Shown here piece by piece: positions 8,647-16,564 of a stretch of DNA of 32,889 nt (the first letter of the stretch is position 1; every line of letters starts with the position of its first letter). A program made the position numbers and the translations under genes. This DNA is from Desulfobacterales bacterium (GTDB lineage Bacteria > Desulfobacterota > Desulfobacteria > Desulfobacterales > JASJAZ01): positions 1 to 32,889 of the forward strand of contig JASJAZ010000076.1 of the NCBI GenBank assembly GCA_030066785.1. Reading direction: 5' to 3'. The notes beneath the pieces were generated by a model. The model was not told where the DNA came from, ran no database searches, and saw only the letters and a program-made list of their open reading frames with translations.

Positions 8647-9354
8647 ATGCGATGCACTTTTATCATTCACCGATACGACCCTGCGGCGGATACAGAACCG
8701 CGGTATCAGGAATATAGTGTTGATGCCGAACCGACGGATAAAATTCTTGACTGCCTCAATAAAATACGCTGGGAACAGGATCCCACTCTGACCTATCGGT
8801 ATTCATGCGCACATGGCATCTGTGGATCGGATGCGTTAATGATTAATGGCCGCATTGAACTGGCCTGCCAGAAACTGGTCCGTGATTTTAAAACCGGTTA
8901 CAACTTTGTCATTGAACCGCTGCCACTCTTCAACGTCATTAAGGATCTGATTGTTGATTTAAATCCATTTTTCAACAAACATCGCTATGTGCGTCCCTAC
9001 CTCATCACCGATGAGGATATGCCCACTACCGAATGGCTTCAAACCCGCGAAAACCAGGAATTTGTAGAGCCGGCGCTGCGGTGCATCTTGTGTGCGTCAT
9101 GTACATCGGCCTGTCCCATCAATCGCGCCAATGGCAATTATTTAGGACCCGCTGCACTGCTGCGCTCATTTCGATATATCTTTGATTCCCGCGATACAGC
9201 TACGGGCAGTCGTTTAGCACAAATGGACTCCGAGGATGGCGTTTGGGGTTGCCGCAGTATGTGGTGGTGCACCGATGTTTGCCCTAAAGAGATACCGGTC
9301 ACCAAATGCCTGGCTCAAATAAAACGCCTTATTAAGCAAGAAGCCAAGAAGTAA
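8647..9354 (+). CDS. sdhB: Succinate dehydrogenase/fumarate reductase iron-sulfur subunit
   Basis: 235 aa. It passes electrons from the SdhA flavin to the membrane quinone site through three Fe-S clusters. The [2Fe-2S] site is C54, C59, D62 and C74: the third ligand is Asp, as in E. coli SdhB (C55, C60, D63, C75), so this is not a defect. The [4Fe-4S] site is CILCASCTSACP and the [3Fe-4S] site is CRSMWWCTDVCP. The open frame extends upstream inside sdhA, but the ATG at 8647 directly follows the sdhA stop and has AAAGGAA 9 nt upstream, and the protein then starts as SdhB proteins do. It is translationally linked to sdhA. Confidence 0.96.
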   Translation: MRCTFIIHRYDPAADTEPRYQEYSVDAEPTDKILDCLNKIRWEQDPTLTYRYSCAHGICGSDALMINGRIELACQKLVRDFKTGYNFVIEPLPLFNVIKDLIVDLNPFFNKHRYVRPYLITDEDMPTTEWLQTRENQEFVEPALRCILCASCTSACPINRANGNYLGPAALLRSFRYIFDSRDTATGSRLAQMDSEDGVWGCRSMWWCTDVCPKEIPVTKCLAQIKRLIKQEAKK

Positions 9355-9375
9355 CATCATACCTGTTTGGCTTTT
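9341..9375 (+). terminator. Weak terminator candidate at the end of sdhB
   Basis: AAGCCAA (9341-9347) pairs perfectly with TTGGCTT (9367-9373), which runs into a short T stretch. The loop is 19 nt and contains the sdhB stop codon. The long loop and the short T-run make it weak. Confidence 0.22.
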
Positions 9376-10095
9376 GCCGGTTCAATTCAATTTTAACAAT
9401 AGACGCAAACAATAAAACCATTAGCGAGTTCTGAACATTGAGACCAAATTTGTATCAAAATTTAAATCGATGAATCCAATCTGAAAGGTATGCTACTACA
9501 GGAATACCGATTATGGAAAGGAGGTATAAAACTCTACTACGTATCGATAGCAAATATCGCCACCTGTTCTACGGTGACATTATTTGCCGACGCAGAGCCA
9601 AGACCCAAACGGAAAAAGATACCCTCGGCTAATATTATTCATGCAATTTGTCCCATTAAGCTAAACATGCCCTGCCCCAGTACCCTGGTAAGGAAAAACC
9701 CGCCAAATCTTAAATTTTTAATAGCACCGATGCGCCTAATCACTTTTTGTCAATCTAATTATAGACCATTAAATACTTTCTGAAATGGTGTGTAACGATA
9801 ATGCTGAGAAAGCAACCCTAATCCGAAACGAAGGTTGCAAGTTCGTAAAAAGGTATCGCAACTGCCTACGCAGAAGCACTTTAAACTTTCGACAGCCAAT
9901 ATTTTGTCAGCGCCTTACAAAACGATACTTGAAATATTGGTAGACAGCATCTAATATTTGAGCGCACAGTTGTGAACAATTTTAAGAGATATAAGCTTTA
10001 ATTACTATCATTGATGGATAGTGTCCTTTATAAAATGTTGCTGGTTAGGATGGCTGCCATCAAATTAATCTCATAAATGGTAAAAGAAGGACATC
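9355..10095. other. Gene-poor 741-bp region between sdhB and yhbY
   Basis: AT-rich sequence with no recognisable gene. A 39-codon frame at 9513-9632 (ATG with AGGA 9 nt upstream, starting MERRYKTLLRIDSKY) could be a small protein or a remnant; I recognise no family. Other features are a 6-bp stem GCAACC/GGTTGC at 9812-9838 and a 13-bp palindrome GATGGCTGCCATC at 10049-10061, 34 bp before yhbY. This size of gap is unusual in the window and may hold an RNA gene or a decayed gene. Confidence 0.5.
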
Positions 10096-10407
10096 ATGGA
10101 TTCATTGCGAGGATATCAGCGCAAGCATTTAAAAGCGTTGGCGCACAAACTCAAACCGATCGTTTTTGTGGGCCAGAGAGGCCTGACGCCGGCATTGACA
10201 GGCTCCACTAACGAAGCCCTTGATACTCATGAACTGATTAAAATTAAATTTAATGAATTTAAGGCTAAGGATCAGAAAGACCTAATTTTAGCAGATCTTA
10301 CCAAACATACTGGTAGCGAATTGGTGGGGATGATTGGCCATGTTGCCATTTTGTACCGCCGTCAGCAAGACCCGGAAAAACGCAAGATCCAAATACCCCA
10401 GCGCTAA
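10096..10407 (+). CDS. yhbY: YhbY family RNA-binding protein (CRM domain)
   Basis: 103 aa, essentially one CRS1-YhbY (CRM) domain. The start pattern LRGYQRKHLKALAHKLKPIV, the GxxG-like loop VGQRGLT, and HELIKIKFNEFK with the following ETGSELVG-like stretch (HTGSELVGMIGHVAILYR) match the family. YhbY binds pre-50S ribosomal particles and is thought to act in large-subunit assembly. AAGGA precedes the ATG by 5 nt. The next gene, lhgO, follows 31 bp later on the same strand, so co-transcription is likely although the functions are unrelated. Confidence 0.92.
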   Translation: MDSLRGYQRKHLKALAHKLKPIVFVGQRGLTPALTGSTNEALDTHELIKIKFNEFKAKDQKDLILADLTKHTGSELVGMIGHVAILYRRQQDPEKRKIQIPQR

Positions 10408-10438
10408 AATCTACGCTCTTTAAAAAGAAAGGACAAGT

Positions 10439-11659
10439 ATGTCTGATTCGTATGATTGCGACATTATCATCGTAGGCGGCGGCATTGTTGGCCTGGCCAC
10501 CGCTTTTGTTCTATCGCGTTTCCCCGGTGTCCGCCTGGCGGTTATTGAAGCCGAGCAGACCATCGCTGCGCATCAAACCGGCAACAACAGCGGGGTCATT
10601 CATTCCGGTCTCTATTATCGCCCCGGCTCTCTTAAAGCTACCAATTGTGTTAATGGACGACGTTTGCTTCTTGAATTCTGTCAACAGCATCACATCGATT
10701 ATGAACAATGTGGGAAACTGGTGGTGGCCACCCATCGCGACGAATTACCGGCTTTAAACGAGCTGGAGCGGCGCGGGCGCCTGAACGGGTTGAGCGGTAT
10801 CAAACGCTTGAACCAGGCACAATTAAATGAATATGAACCGCATGTGGCGGGAATTGATGGATTGCTGGTACCGGAAACCGGCATTGTTGATTTCGTCGCC
10901 GTTGCGAAAAAGTTTGCCGAACTTCTCAAAAAAACCGGCCATCAAGTACATACCCAGCAAGCATTTAAAGGATTGCAACGCAGATCAAATGGGCTGATTA
11001 TCCGAACGACGCAAGGTGAATTTCAAGCAAAGTACTTAATTAATTGCGCGGGTTTGCAATCTGATCGTGTGGCGCGTTCATGTGGCCTGCGCTCGAATCT
11101 TCGCATCGTTCCATTTAGAGGTGAGTATTATCAGCTTAAACCGGAAAAGCGCTATCTCGTTAGGAATTTAATTTATCCGGTGCCTGATCCCAAATTTCCA
11201 TTTCTGGGTGTACATTTTACACGAATGGTGAACGGCAAAGTGGAAGCCGGCCCGAATGCGGTGTTGGCATTCCGGAGAGAAGGATACCGCAAAGCCGATT
11301 TTTCAGCCAAAGATACCTTCGAAACCTTCTCATTTCCTGGCTTCTGGCATCTAGCCGCTAAATATTGGCGTACCGGTATAGGTGAGTTTTATCGCTCCTT
11401 TAGAAAAGGTGCATTTGTCAAGGCCCTACAGAAATTGATGCCGGCCATAACCGCATCTGATCTCACCGATGGCGGCGCCGGGGTAAGGGCCCAAGCATTG
11501 ACGGCCGATGGTAAGCTGATTGACGATTTTCATATTTTGCAGCATCCACAAATGATTCATGTATTAAATGCACCATCACCGGCGGCAACGGCTTCGATCA
11601 GTATCGGAGAAACCATTGCGGCTCTGGCTAAAAAGAATTTTAATTTGATTCCCACGTAA
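10439..11659 (+). CDS. lhgO: L-2-hydroxyglutarate oxidase/dehydrogenase
   Basis: 406 aa, normal for the LhgO (YgaF) family of the DAO-type FAD oxidoreductases. It oxidises L-2-hydroxyglutarate to 2-oxoglutarate, usually passing electrons to the quinone pool. Visible are the dinucleotide-binding motif GGGIVGLATA near the N-terminus, the family signature NNSGVIHSGLYYRPGSLKA, YLINCAGLQSDRVA for the FAD domain, and the C-terminal NAPSPAATASISIGETIA. GAAAGGA precedes the ATG. It sits between yhbY and an MtnX-like phosphatase. A glycerol-3-phosphate dehydrogenase-like role is less likely given the signature. Confidence 0.93.
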   Translation: MSDSYDCDIIIVGGGIVGLATAFVLSRFPGVRLAVIEAEQTIAAHQTGNNSGVIHSGLYYRPGSLKATNCVNGRRLLLEFCQQHHIDYEQCGKLVVATHRDELPALNELERRGRLNGLSGIKRLNQAQLNEYEPHVAGIDGLLVPETGIVDFVAVAKKFAELLKKTGHQVHTQQAFKGLQRRSNGLIIRTTQGEFQAKYLINCAGLQSDRVARSCGLRSNLRIVPFRGEYYQLKPEKRYLVRNLIYPVPDPKFPFLGVHFTRMVNGKVEAGPNAVLAFRREGYRKADFSAKDTFETFSFPGFWHLAAKYWRTGIGEFYRSFRKGAFVKALQKLMPAITASDLTDGGAGVRAQALTADGKLIDDFHILQHPQMIHVLNAPSPAATASISIGETIAALAKKNFNLIPT

Positions 11660-11724
11660 TCGCCCTGCAGCTTACCTTGAGTTAGGCAACCGGCAACACT
11701 TCATATGAAATTTGAGATCTACCA

Positions 11725-12390
11725 ATGGCCCAATATGCAAAAAAACCATACGACCGCATCGTCTTTTGCGATTTTGATGGCACTATTACCGAACACGATA
11801 CTTTTGCACAAATGCTGTCAAAGTTCGCATCGGCCCGTTTTGCCGAGGTCAGAGAACTGATTCGAAACCGACAAATCAGTATTCGCCAAGGGGTTCGAAC
11901 CCTTTTGGAATCAATACCTTCTAAAAAATATCCTGAAATTATTGATCACATCCGACATGAGCCGATACGGGCGGGATTCGAAGAACTCCTTTACTGGCTT
12001 AAGTCCGTAAATGTTCCGTTTATTATTATTTCCGGAGGACTCCAAGATTTTGTTACAACGCGCCTCGAAAAATTTCTTGACGACATTCATGCGGTGCATG
12101 CACCCATTGTCAACTTGGAACACAACACGATCGAAGTAATATCGGAATATGAGAAAGACCCGGAACTAATGGCCAAAGCCGATGTCATGGCGGCCTATAC
12201 ATGGAAAGAAGCGGTATCCATCGGAAATGCATCGTCGGACATCAACATGAGTTTAGCGGCATCTGTAGTGTTCGCACGCGATGTTCTCAAGGATTATTTA
12301 CAAAACCAGAAAATACCGTTTAGGCAGTGGAACGACTTTTTTGATATTCAACGTCAGCTAGCGCAATTGTGGCCATCGTTTAAGGGTTAA
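11725..12390 (+). CDS. HAD-IB phosphatase, MtnX-like
   Basis: 221 aa. HAD motif I is FCDFDGTITEHDT with D16 as nucleophile and D18 as acid/base. Motif II is the serine in IIISGGLQDF, and motif IV is SIGNASSDINM, where the last Asp binds Mg2+. The overall pattern matches MtnX-like phosphatases (2-hydroxy-3-keto-5-methylthiopentenyl-1-phosphate phosphatase, methionine salvage) and the related phosphoserine-phosphatase-like group. No other methionine-salvage gene is nearby, so the substrate is uncertain and I leave the symbol blank. The gap to lhgO is 65 bp. The ribosome-binding site is weak (TGAG 8 nt before ATG). Confidence 0.85.
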   Translation: MAQYAKKPYDRIVFCDFDGTITEHDTFAQMLSKFASARFAEVRELIRNRQISIRQGVRTLLESIPSKKYPEIIDHIRHEPIRAGFEELLYWLKSVNVPFIIISGGLQDFVTTRLEKFLDDIHAVHAPIVNLEHNTIEVISEYEKDPELMAKADVMAAYTWKEAVSIGNASSDINMSLAASVVFARDVLKDYLQNQKIPFRQWNDFFDIQRQLAQLWPSFKG

Positions 12391-12559
12391 AATTGGTTTC
12401 GACGGTAGTATGCACCGACATAGACCCTATTATCAGATAACATCTCGAATTTGCGACGGTATAATGGTTGACGCTAAGATCATATAGACCGCCCCCTTTC
12501 CCATTTGAATATCGAAGCTAAAACCTATCGCCGGCTTGATCGGATGACCGCTCTCACGG

Positions 12560-13732
12560 TTATGGCTGAAAATCAGCAGTGGCTAATTCCAGCGGCCATA
12601 TGGTTTCAAAGCGATTATTCATTATCTGTAACACTTGGGTTGGCAGGCGGTTTTGTCGTTGGAAGTTTTTATAGGACTTAAATTGAACCGGGCCAAAAGG
12701 CGTCATCATTTGGGTCGCGTTCAATGCTTCACGAATATCTTTAGGTTGCAGCGATTTTGCGCGCCGTAACGCGTCAGCCGCCACCAGCAATGCCGCATAT
12801 GCTTCCGCGCCATGGTAATCGGGTTGTATGCCATATCGCTTTAGGAAATTTTGAAAAAAGGTTTGGGTTCCAGAATATTGCAGATGGGGAGACCAAAGGG
12901 TGGCTGTGATCGTTTTTTCAGCCGCAGCCCCAGCCAGGGAGATAAATTTCTCATGGGTAAAGCCTCCCGCACCGCCGCTTAACAAAGACTTAATGTTAAG
13001 AGCTCTTATCGTTTTGACCAATAGGGCTGCATCCTTAAGATACGATACCATGTAAATGACATCCGGCACATCTTTCTGCACATGAGTGAGGATTTTTTTG
13101 AAATACGCTTCCGAGGCCCTTTCTTTGTGATAGGGTAAAATTGCTGTTATGGCGATGTCGTTTTCTCGACAAAACCACATCATTTGCAATGCGCCTCCGG
13201 TACCATAAGGGCTGTTTTCATAGATGATGGACATTGAAGACGGGTTGAGGCGTGTGATCATAAACTTTTCCAGGCCATTTGCATATTCGCTGGCTGGAGG
13301 ATTTAAGCGATAGATGTTAAGCAACTGGCGCTGTGTAATCCGATCATCTGCCGCCGTGCAAACCAAAAAAGGTCGATCCCGTCGATCTGCAACCCGTGCC
13401 ATATCCAGCGTATTGCTACTGGAATACCCCCCCACCAACATAACAGCTCCATTTTGTACGATCAGTTTTTCAACGGCTATTTGCCCTTCACGGCGCTTTC
13501 CACGATCATCGGCAAAGACTAATTTTATCGGGTGACCATTGACACCGCCCTCTTTATTGATAACCTCCAGTGCCATGGAATATGCTTTCTGCATCATATC
13601 CGCATAAGCAAAGTCCGCGCGGTGTAATATTCCGATCACGATCTTTTCAGATGCTGATACCGGAAAAGATAAGAAGATCGATGTGCAAAGAATGAACCCT
13701 ATTTGTAGCCAGAACTTGCGATAATGTTGCAT
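12560..13732 (-). CDS. Stand-alone type-1 periplasmic binding protein (LivJ-like)
   Basis: 390 aa. It has a Sec signal peptide of about 27 residues ending FPVSA, followed by a Peripla_BP_6-type fold starting KIVIGILHRADFAYADMMQ. Typical features are the helix ALEVINKEGGVNGHPIKLVF, the AVEKLIVQNGAVMLVGGYSS segment, and PDVIYMVSYLKDAALLVK. The family normally delivers branched-chain amino acids, urea, amides or aromatic acids to LivHMGF-type ABC transporters. No permease or ATPase of that type is next to it. GGGAGG lies 7 nt before the ATG. It converges with the MtnX-like gene. It may serve a distant transporter or act as a sensor; the ligand is unknown. Confidence 0.9.
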   Translation of the reverse strand: MQHYRKFWLQIGFILCTSIFLSFPVSASEKIVIGILHRADFAYADMMQKAYSMALEVINKEGGVNGHPIKLVFADDRGKRREGQIAVEKLIVQNGAVMLVGGYSSSNTLDMARVADRRDRPFLVCTAADDRITQRQLLNIYRLNPPASEYANGLEKFMITRLNPSSMSIIYENSPYGTGGALQMMWFCRENDIAITAILPYHKERASEAYFKKILTHVQKDVPDVIYMVSYLKDAALLVKTIRALNIKSLLSGGAGGFTHEKFISLAGAAAEKTITATLWSPHLQYSGTQTFFQNFLKRYGIQPDYHGAEAYAALLVAADALRRAKSLQPKDIREALNATQMMTPFGPVQFKSYKNFQRQNRLPTQVLQIMNNRFETIWPLELATADFQP

Positions 13733-14163
13733 GACGATGCCTCCCTTGTAGGAGTTTATGGGTTACTCACGCAGCGGATGGTCTGAATAAATTCTCTTTA
13801 TGCGTGTAAAAGCGAAAGTCGTACAATGGTTAAAACCATGCGGGTCAATCCAAAAATAAATTTAGATGGCAGGGAGCAAGCGAATAGGTATATGAGCACT
13901 CAAACTATGGAGTCAGGTTCGGATATTTAAAAGTATTTATAGGCGATTAAGTGTCAATTTGATCAAAGATGAAAATACGTTAATTCAGCCTTATTGTCAT
14001 ATCAAGCATTGCAGCTTTAAACCATAGCCCCGACGCAGTCTTCTCACCGGGAGGCTTTCTTGATTAGAGCCGATTGGCCGACCGTTTGGCCAATCGGCAG
14101 CCAGACAAACCAGACCAGTGACGCCGGCAGGTGCAAATCCTTATAAAGCATTTGCAGATATAA
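13733..14163. other. Intergenic region between the OmpA lipoprotein and binding-protein genes
   Basis: 431 bp, both flanking genes on the minus strand. It contains the strong 11-bp inverted repeat at 14069-14098, close to the end of the OmpA gene. The rest should carry the promoter for the binding-protein gene, but I saw no clear -35/-10 pair and no coding frame that looks real. Confidence 0.5.
14069..14098. terminator. Strong 11-bp inverted repeat, probable transcription end hairpin
   Basis: GCCGATTGGCC and GGCCAATCGGC are perfect complements separated by 8 nt. The hairpin lies 66 bp downstream of the OmpA-lipoprotein stop on the minus strand. No T-run follows on either strand, so it may be a Rho-assisted end, an mRNA-stabilising hairpin or a protein-binding palindrome rather than a classic intrinsic terminator. 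Confidence 0.5.
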
Positions 14164-14838
14164 TTAGGAGCTGGTGTTTTCTCTTGCAATTTTCTTTAAT
14201 TTTTCGTTGGCCCAAATGGCCACTTCCACCCTGCGGTTTTGCGCACGTCCCACGGCCGTATCATTACTGGCAACCGGATCTGATTTTCCAAAACCTTCAA
14301 TTAAAAACCGGTTAGCATCGACATTCTGGGAGGACAGGTAATTGGCCACCGCCTGAGCCCGTTGGCGCGAAAGATTTATATTGTAATCATCAGCACCTGT
14401 GGAATCGGTGTGCCCAGCCATCATGATATTGGTATCAGGGTATTTGTTTAAAATAAGCGCCAGTTCGGCCAATTCGGATTTTGATTGATCTTTAAGATAG
14501 GCCTTATCAACGTCAAACAGTATACCTGAATCAAAGGTTATTTTGATGCCCTCCCCGATCCGCTCAACTTTCGCCCCGGCAATGTCCCGCTCAATCTCAG
14601 CTGCCTGCTTATCCATGTAATTGCCGATGAAACCTCCGGCGACACCCCCCACAACCGCTCCGATCAAAATTCCAGCAGGTGTGTTGCCCGCCGCATAACC
14701 AATAAGACCGCCAGCCGCAGCACCAGCACCGGCGCCAATGGCCGCGCCTTTCTGGGTGCGATTCCATTCACTGCACCCTAATGAAACCACCACGAAAATT
14801 AGGATAAAAAAACCGATTAAGATTTTACGCTTCATCAC
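14164..14838 (-). CDS. Glycine-zipper/OmpA-domain lipoprotein
   Basis: 224 aa. The signal sequence ends in the lipobox SLGC with lipidated C22. Residues about 32-75 are a glycine-zipper segment (GAAIGAGAGAAAGGLIGYAA and a second glycine-rich stretch) that can insert in or pack on the membrane. The C-terminal 110 residues are an OmpA/Pal peptidoglycan-binding domain with the diagnostic MMAGHTDSTGADDYNINLS and RAQNRRVEV. It should anchor the outer membrane to peptidoglycan. Two adjacent ATGs open the frame, and AGGGGG lies 5 nt before the first. A candidate promoter is seen at 14916-14946. Confidence 0.93.
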   Translation of the reverse strand: MMKRKILIGFFILIFVVVSLGCSEWNRTQKGAAIGAGAGAAAGGLIGYAAGNTPAGILIGAVVGGVAGGFIGNYMDKQAAEIERDIAGAKVERIGEGIKITFDSGILFDVDKAYLKDQSKSELAELALILNKYPDTNIMMAGHTDSTGADDYNINLSRQRAQAVANYLSSQNVDANRFLIEGFGKSDPVASNDTAVGRAQNRRVEVAIWANEKLKKIARENTSS

Positions 14839-14915
14839 GTCCCCCTTACTTCCATTTCAATGTTGATATCTGCCTTCAATTCATATCTGTCTTAGGGTTG
14901 CCAAATAATGCAATA

Positions 14916-14946
14916 TTAATATGCCCCCCTTCGTAATCTGTGTCAA
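14916..14946 (-). promoter_or_regulatory. Candidate sigma-70 promoter for the OmpA-domain lipoprotein
   Basis: On the minus strand a perfect TTGACA (complement of 14941-14946) is followed by TATTAA (complement of 14916-14921) after 19 bp, or CATATT after 17 bp. It lies about 80 bp before the OmpA lipoprotein start. Confidence 0.4.
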
Positions 14947-14974
14947 CCAATACAAACAGTTAAAACGACCATCA

Positions 14975-15946
14975 TTATTGCATCGATTTTCGATTGGCCA
15001 CATAGGCAAGCACTTCGCTGGTCGACAGCCGACGATTTCCGGGCCCCACCCGGATGTAAAAATCTTCATCTTTGCCCATCCGCAGAAACGCCGGTGAAGG
15101 AGACGGTTGGCATTCAATCAGTAAAATGCGCCTATCCTCGACCGTTACCAGCTGATATCGGATAAATCCGCTTAATTCCAATCCAATATGAGATTGAATT
15201 CGATTGTTGACGTGCAGTAGATATTTGTCATCATTATCAAATTGATCCGCGTCGGTACCCAAAATTTCACCACCATCCCCCACGCCAACTAATAGAACCC
15301 CGCCATCCGTATTTAAAAATGCCACAATGGATCTGAGCCATGATTTTTCGATCACTTGTTCAGAGCGACCGGTTTTGAGATTCCACCGCAACGTTGACTT
15401 AAACTCCACATTATCGCTCTCACCGCTGTGGATTAATGATTTGATCCATTCACTACGATCCATGGCTTCGCGTGGCATCGATCGCAGGGTCGCTTCCAAG
15501 CGATGGGCCAGTTTTTGATTTTCTTTCAACAACCGTTGGTGTTGTTGGTGAACTTCCAGTTGACGGGAAACACGTAACACGACCTCATCTGGATCAAATG
15601 GTTTGGTAATATAATCCATCGCCCCCAACGAAAGACCGCGTACTTTCTCTTCATTGCTTTGCAGAGCTGATAGAAAAATGATGACGGCATTGCGCGTGGA
15701 GGCATCGGCTTTGAGGCGCTTGCAGGTTTCGTAACCATCAATACCAGGCATCATGATGTCCAATAAAATGAGATCAGGAATGGCCTTGCGTGCGATCTTA
15801 AATGCATCTTCCCCGGAACGGGCGATCAGCAAATTGCAGTTGAGGCTCTCCAGGGTATGGTGCAACATCTGCAAATTGATTTCATTATCGTCCACCAAAA
15901 GAATGGTGGATGAATCAGCAGTCACGTCATTCATATTGTTGTTCAC
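14975..15946 (-). CDS. Response regulator with C-terminal AlbA_2 (Schlafen-type) domain
   Basis: 323 aa. Residues 13-130 are a CheY-like receiver: acidic pair D19-D20 in LLVDDNE, phospho-acceptor D63 in LLDIMMPGIDGYE, and K115 in YITKPFDPDE. Residues about 130-160 look like a coiled linker. Residues about 172-300 match the AlbA_2/Schlafen AAA-4 group: SGESDNVEFKSTLRWNL, then SIVAFLNTDGGVLLVGVGD, then DFYIRVGPGNRRLSTSE. The output domain may bind nucleic acid, so phosphorylation would control that activity. The start is GTG (15944-15946) with GAGG 4 nt upstream. No histidine kinase is adjacent, so the partner kinase is elsewhere. Confidence 0.88.
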   Translation of the reverse strand: MNNNMNDVTADSSTILLVDDNEINLQMLHHTLESLNCNLLIARSGEDAFKIARKAIPDLILLDIMMPGIDGYETCKRLKADASTRNAVIIFLSALQSNEEKVRGLSLGAMDYITKPFDPDEVVLRVSRQLEVHQQHQRLLKENQKLAHRLEATLRSMPREAMDRSEWIKSLIHSGESDNVEFKSTLRWNLKTGRSEQVIEKSWLRSIVAFLNTDGGVLLVGVGDGGEILGTDADQFDNDDKYLLHVNNRIQSHIGLELSGFIRYQLVTVEDRRILLIECQPSPSPAFLRMGKDEDFYIRVGPGNRRLSTSEVLAYVANRKSMQ

Positions 15947-16564
15947 AATGCCTCTGATTGTAGGGTGTTATCTCATGGTTTTAAAGAGCAAAAAATGATA
16001 CCGGTTAGAAGATAAAAATTATATAGCAATCGAAAAATTGATATCGTAATCTTCCACTGCAAACACTAGATCGACAAAAAAACTTGTTTAATCAGCGTCT
16101 TGATCCGGCACATGCTCTTTAGGGCCGCCATCATCGGAGGGCTTCAAAAGGTTTACGGCCACTTGATCAAAAATATGATCAATTTAAAAATGAATTTGTA
16201 TTTCAGTACGTGATGTTCCCTCTTCCTATAGGCCTACAAAAATCTTAAAACATAAAAATAAAACCCTCCGAGATCGGCTCAAAGAGTTTTTAGTGCCCGC
16301 AAAGTGTGTCCGAAAAATGATTATAGGACTATAAAATTAGTAATCCTTTGCTCTTTTGGCATTCCCAACCCCGCCTTCGACAGCAATACACCCTATGAGA
16401 CTTTGTTGTCCGACATATTATATCCATACTTCTACGGACGCAGACCACAAACAGTAACCTCAGCCCCTGCATGCCGTTCAGTACGATTATCTGCACCTGC
16501 CCTATTTCGGGGTCGATTTATCTGCGTGAAGAATTGCTGCAAAGAGTATTTGTTGGCGATCTCA
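15947..16564. other. Intergenic region between the universal stress protein and response regulator genes
   Basis: 618 bp, both neighbours on the minus strand. I find no gene with support. The notable element is an exact 7-bp inverted repeat TTGATCA-N6-TGATCAA at 16163-16182, about 217 bp upstream of the response-regulator start. The plus-strand frame at 16304-16780 runs into the stress-protein gene and has no family pattern, so I do not accept it. Confidence 0.5.
16163..16182. promoter_or_regulatory. Short inverted repeat upstream of the response regulator
   Basis: TTGATCA and TGATCAA with a 6-nt A/T spacer. It could be an operator for a dimeric DNA-binding protein. The half-site spacing does not fit the FNR/CRP consensus (TTGAT-N4-ATCAA). 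Confidence 0.25.

Noticed and set aside
8647-8838. Missing third cysteine in the SdhB [2Fe-2S] motif as a possible defect
   Set aside because: Asp at this position (D62) is normal in E. coli-type SdhB and is not a loss.
9490-9783. 97-codon plus-strand frame in the gap after sdhB
   Set aside because: Rich in Pro/Lys/Cys without domain pattern; the alternative 39-codon frame at 9513-9632 has a better start site, but neither is secure.
16163-16182. TTGATCA-N6-TGATCAA as an FNR/CRP-type site
   Set aside because: The spacing between TTGAT and ATCAA is 10, not 4; kept only as an unassigned inverted repeat.
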